From Firmicutes bacterium UBA5774 (GTDB taxonomy: Bacteria > Bacillota > Clostridia > Peptostreptococcales > Anaerovoracaceae): a stretch of 8,211 nucleotides of DNA. Positions 6,240-8,211 of the stretch are shown piece after piece. The DNA is taken from NCBI GenBank assembly GCA_002418625.1, contig DIEM01000009.1:1005-9215 (forward strand), written 5' to 3'. A model generated the notes under the pieces. The model searched no databases, had not been told where the DNA came from, and worked only from the letters and a program-made list of their open reading frames with translations. The translations under genes were made by a program, and so were the position numbers. Each line of letters begins with the position of its first letter. Positions within the stretch are counted from its first letter, which is position 1.

Positions 6240-6839
6240 CTACATGAACATGCGCGCGAGGATGCTGACATCCGGCATGCGAAAAGCTTCGCCCCGCGCA
6301 GCCTTGTTCACCGCAAGTCCGTTGATGGCCGTCCAAAAGAACAAAGACATGTCCTTCGCGTCATAATGCTTGACCGAACCGTCTCTCTGCCCCTCTAAAA
6401 TAATACGCTCCATGGCGTCAAAAGCGACATTGCGCTCCTTGTCCATGACTGCCCTGGCCTCTTCAGGTATTTCCAGCGATACACCGGCCTGAGCAGTCAG
6501 CAGGCAGTACCAGCCAAAATCCTCGCCGGCATTCAGATCCTCGAGCATTCTGTCAATGGCGAGCCTGATCTTTTTTCTTGGTGAGACAGTCATTTTTTCC
6601 AGTTCAAGGATGGCGCCGTTCATTTTTTCATAGGCAATCCGGATCAGCTCTGTATAGATTTCCTCTTTTGACAAAAAATAATGATAAGCAAGTCCCAGCG
6701 ACATTCCGGCCTCCGCAGCGATATCCCTCATCCTGGTACCGGCAACACCCTTGACGACAAAAAGCCGCAGCGCCGTAAACAATATCTGTTCCCGGCGCTC
6801 GTCCCGCATCTTCTGATTCAGTTCCCTATTTCTGGACAT
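6240..6839 (-). CDS. TetR/AcrR-family transcriptional regulator
   Basis: This is a 199-residue DNA-binding repressor of the TetR type. The N-terminal helix-turn-helix spans about residues 15-62 and includes ILFTALRLFVVKGVAGTRM, then RDIAAEAGMSLGLAYHYFLSKEEIY. The SLGLAYHYF portion forms the recognition helix, matching the family pattern 'GvskgtlYhyFksKeel'. The remaining roughly 135 residues are a helical ligand and dimer domain that I cannot assign to a ligand. The ATG at 6839 follows AGAGGTG (6847-6853) by 7 bases. Its own promoter (6880-6908) and an inverted repeat (6858-6877) lie directly upstream, so autorepression is likely. No transporter or enzyme is divergent from it. The only gene downstream on the same strand is the GGDEF/HD-GYP gene, a possible cotranscribed target. 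Confidence 0.9.
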   Translation of the reverse strand: MSRNRELNQKMRDERREQILFTALRLFVVKGVAGTRMRDIAAEAGMSLGLAYHYFLSKEEIYTELIRIAYEKMNGAILELEKMTVSPRKKIRLAIDRMLEDLNAGEDFGWYCLLTAQAGVSLEIPEEARAVMDKERNVAFDAMERIILEGQRDGSVKHYDAKDMSLFFWTAINGLAVNKAARGEAFRMPDVSILARMFM

Positions 6840-6857
6840 GAAGCAGCACCTCTATTT

Positions 6858-6877
6858 GATTGAACTTGTTTTCAATC
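6858..6877. promoter_or_regulatory. Probable TetR operator (7-6-7 inverted repeat)
   Basis: GATTGAA (6858-6864) and TTCAATC (6871-6877) are a perfect inverted repeat with a 6-base spacer. The symmetry continues for two more base pairs outward after one mismatch. It lies between the tetR promoter -10 box and the SD, covering the predicted transcription start. Length, symmetry and placement fit an autoregulatory TetR operator. Binding itself is inferred. Confidence 0.7.
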
Positions 6878-6879
6878 TA

Positions 6880-6908
6880 AATATACTGCTGCCCGCTATA
6901 AAATGCAA
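6880..6908 (-). promoter_or_regulatory. Sigma-A-type promoter of the tetR gene
   Basis: On the minus strand TTGCAT (6903-6908) and TATATT (6880-6885) are separated by exactly 17 bases. The start point would fall near 6873, inside the inverted repeat. The promoter sits in the 108-bp gap after the merR stop, so tetR can be expressed independently of merR. Confidence 0.65.
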
Positions 6909-6937
6909 TCGCTTATTATCCTAATCCGCTGCATTTT
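6900..6937. repeat. 8-bp inverted repeat between merR and tetR
   Basis: AAAATGCA (6900-6907) and TGCATTTT (6930-6937) are perfectly complementary arms around a 22-base loop just after the merR stop. It could be a weak terminator for merR, since the T-run lies in the stem, or a protein site. The -35 box of tetR lies in one arm. A role is not established, and chance is possible in this A+T-rich gap. Confidence 0.35.
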
Positions 6938-6947
6938 TCATCTACTG

Positions 6948-7697
6948 TCAACCGGCGCTTTGGCAGTAAGCGCTGATTGCCTTGCTCATGTATTCCGCCA
7001 GACCTTCTGCATATTGGTCGATGTTGCTGCGGAACCGCTCGTCGCCGGCATACATTTCCCCCAAACCGGCCAGGATCTCGTTGGAACAGGGATAATAATA
7101 TTTCGTTATATGCTCCTGCCATTGCTTCGCCAATGCATGGGCCTCAGCGCCGTCCGGCGGCTGGGCCGCCATCAGCCCGGCAAATTTCTGATAGAGCTGC
7201 TTCGCCTCTTCTGTGATCACGGTCCAATCCTCCGGTCCATAAGCTTCTGTCCTTTTTATGCTTTCTTTGTAGGCGGCGCTTGTTCCCCACCGCTGTTCGG
7301 CCTCACGTTTATACTTTGCCTTATGCTCCTCCATTTTTTTCATGTCAAATGCACTGAAATTCACTTGATCCTCCCCTTTCATCCTATTGTCTATCAAACT
7401 GATCAGACGGTTCAGCCGTTCGATCTTCGCCAGAAGCATCGCCTTTTGTCTTGAGAGGGCTTTTTGCCCGTCATGCTGGGGCATCGACATCACCGCGCCG
7501 ATTTCCTTAAGATCAAAATCAAGTTCCCTCAGGAACAGGATCTCCTGCAGTCTGCTGAGTTCACTTCCGCTGTAGAGCCTGTATCCGGCATCTGTCGTTT
7601 CTGCAGGCTTCAGCAGCCCGATATCGTCATAATAATGCAGTGTACGGACACTGACGCCCGACAGGCCTGACACTTGACTGACTGTGTATTTTTCCAT
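6948..7697 (-). CDS. MerR-family regulator with TipAS drug-binding domain (TipAL/Mta/SkgA type)
   Basis: This 249-residue transcription activator has a MerR-type winged helix at about residues 3-72: TVSQVSGLSGVSVRTLHYYDDIGLLKP, then GYRLYSGSELSRLQEILFLRELDF. A dimerisation coiled coil spans about 75-108. The C-terminal TipAS-like antibiotic-recognition domain spans about 125-245. The TipAS family pattern is clear in YKREAEQRWGTSAAYKES, RTEAYGPEDW, KYYYPCSNEILAGLGEMYAGDERF and NIDQYAEGLAEYMSKAI. Known relatives (TipAL, Mta, SkgA) bind antibiotics or respond to stress and activate their own or efflux genes. The ligand here is unknown. The ATG at 7697 has AAAGGAGGG (7704-7712) 6 bases upstream. 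Its promoter has the MerR-type architecture, so positive autoregulation is likely. It is divergent from a GNAT acetyltransferase gene. Confidence 0.93.
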   Translation of the reverse strand: MEKYTVSQVSGLSGVSVRTLHYYDDIGLLKPAETTDAGYRLYSGSELSRLQEILFLRELDFDLKEIGAVMSMPQHDGQKALSRQKAMLLAKIERLNRLISLIDNRMKGEDQVNFSAFDMKKMEEHKAKYKREAEQRWGTSAAYKESIKRTEAYGPEDWTVITEEAKQLYQKFAGLMAAQPPDGAEAHALAKQWQEHITKYYYPCSNEILAGLGEMYAGDERFRSNIDQYAEGLAEYMSKAISAYCQSAG

Positions 7698-7718
7698 CGT
7701 TCGCCCTCCTTTAATATC

Positions 7719-7749
7719 ATCTTAATCCCTAACGTAACGTTAGAGTCAA
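7719..7749 (-). promoter_or_regulatory. MerR-type promoter and operator of the merR gene
   Basis: On the minus strand TTGACT (7744-7749) and TAAGAT (7719-7724) are separated by 19 bases, the over-long spacer typical of MerR-activated promoters. The spacer contains a perfect palindrome, CTAACGT-T-ACGTTAG on the minus strand (7729-7743), 15 bp with one central base. Transcription would start near 7712, at the edge of the SD, giving a very short leader. The architecture strongly suggests that the regulator binds here and realigns the promoter elements. Confidence 0.85.
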
Positions 7750-7772
7750 TAAATTTGTAATATTATTTTAAA

Positions 7773-7800
7773 TTTCTTATTCCGGCAATGCGGCTATAAT
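7773..7800 (+). promoter_or_regulatory. Probable promoter of the GNAT gene
   Basis: A perfect TATAAT -10 lies at 7795-7800, with a weak -35 (TTTCTT, 7773-7778) 16 bases before it. An A+T-rich stretch (7749-7775), with AAATTT at both 7751-7756 and 7770-7775, lies upstream and could act as an UP element. Start would be near 7807, about 24 bases before the ATG. The weak -35 leaves room for activation, but no operator is evident beyond the merR palindrome about 30 bases upstream. Confidence 0.5.
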
Positions 7801-7830
7801 TAAAATGAATGATAAAAAGGATGGGTGGAA

Positions 7831-8211
7831 ATGTTGGTTAAAACGCTTATGTGCCTGAGCGGTCCGGAATTGGAATCAGTCATGAGACTCGGTGCGGTCT
7901 GCGCGGAGACGGATGGCGCCGAAGCCGGCCTGCAGACCGAAAAATCGATCAACCATTTCAAGGATCTGCGCAGCTGGTTCCTGGCGTATGAGCAGGATGA
8001 GCTGATCGGAGTTCTGTCCGTTTTCGCGCCGATGGCGCGTGAAGCAGAGATAACAGGCTACGTGCACCCTGCATATAGGAGCCGCGATGTTTTCAAAGAC
8101 TTGTACCAAGCGGCCGAGGCCGAAATTTTGCCTTTTGGCATCCAAAGGGTGCTTTTTTCGATCAATAGAAAGTCCGTCGCCGGAGCCGGCATGATGAAAA
8201 AATGGAAATGC
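7831..8211 (+). CDS. GNAT-family N-acetyltransferase, N-terminal part (runs off right edge)
   Basis: An open frame of 127 codons runs from ATG 7831 to the window edge with no stop. The SD AAGGA (7817-7821) is 9 bases upstream. The pattern WFLAYEQDELIGVLSVFAP (49-67) followed by EAEITGYVHPAYRSRDVFKDLYQAAEAEI (71-99) matches beta4 and motif A of GNAT enzymes, which transfer an acetyl group from acetyl-CoA to an amine. VLFSINRKSVAGAGMMKKW (107-125) resembles the later strand and helix. The CoA pyrophosphate loop, usually R/Q-x-x-G-x-G/A, reads R83-S-R-D-V-F here, so the key glycines are absent. It may be a divergent or weakly active member. The substrate is unknown. It is divergent from merR with 133 bases between the start codons. 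Confidence 0.75.
   Translation, partial: MLVKTLMCLSGPELESVMRLGAVCAETDGAEAGLQTEKSINHFKDLRSWFLAYEQDELIGVLSVFAPMAREAEITGYVHPAYRSRDVFKDLYQAAEAEILPFGIQRVLFSINRKSVAGAGMMKKWKC

Overview
The window looks like chromosomal DNA from a Clostridia-class (Firmicutes) anaerobe with moderate G+C. The reasons are strong AAGGAGG-type ribosome binding sites, a glycine decarboxylase P protein split into two genes, a tandem glycine riboswitch, and a GGDEF plus HD-GYP receptor enzyme of a kind common in Clostridia. The species cannot be named from this sequence.

Positions 1-3373 hold a glycine-cleavage operon on the minus strand. From promoter to window edge it runs: sigma-A-like promoter (3345-3373), tandem glycine riboswitch (about 3145-3318), intrinsic terminator (3118-3147), then gcvT, gcvH, gcvPA and the first 80 codons of gcvPB, which runs off the left edge. 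The genes overlap or nearly touch, and each junction carries a good SD sequence. The riboswitch most likely lets transcription enter the operon when glycine is plentiful. The dihydrolipoyl dehydrogenase (L protein) gene is not in the window.

Positions 3389-3868 hold a small plus-strand gene for a YccU/YneT-like CoA-binding Rossmann protein, expressed divergently from the gcv operon. It converges tail to tail, with 4 bases between the stop codons, on a 755-residue minus-strand gene (3873-6140). That gene encodes a membrane receptor with dCache, HAMP-like, GGDEF and HD-GYP parts, so it may both make and degrade cyclic di-GMP. A three-copy 16-17 bp tandem repeat covers both stop codons.

Positions 6240-7697 hold two minus-strand regulators. 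The first is a TetR-family repressor whose own promoter carries a 7-6-7 inverted repeat at the predicted transcription start. The second is a TipAL/Mta/SkgA-type MerR regulator with a textbook autoregulated promoter: a 19-bp spacer containing a perfect 15-bp palindrome. Divergent from merR, a GNAT-family acetyltransferase gene starts at 7831 and runs off the right edge.

Most of the window is recognisable housekeeping, signalling and regulatory content. I see no mobile element, CRISPR array, tRNA or rRNA, and no clearly undescribed multi-gene system. The most informative signals are regulatory: the riboswitch and terminator, the two operators, the direct repeats at the gcv promoter, and the repeat at the convergent junction.
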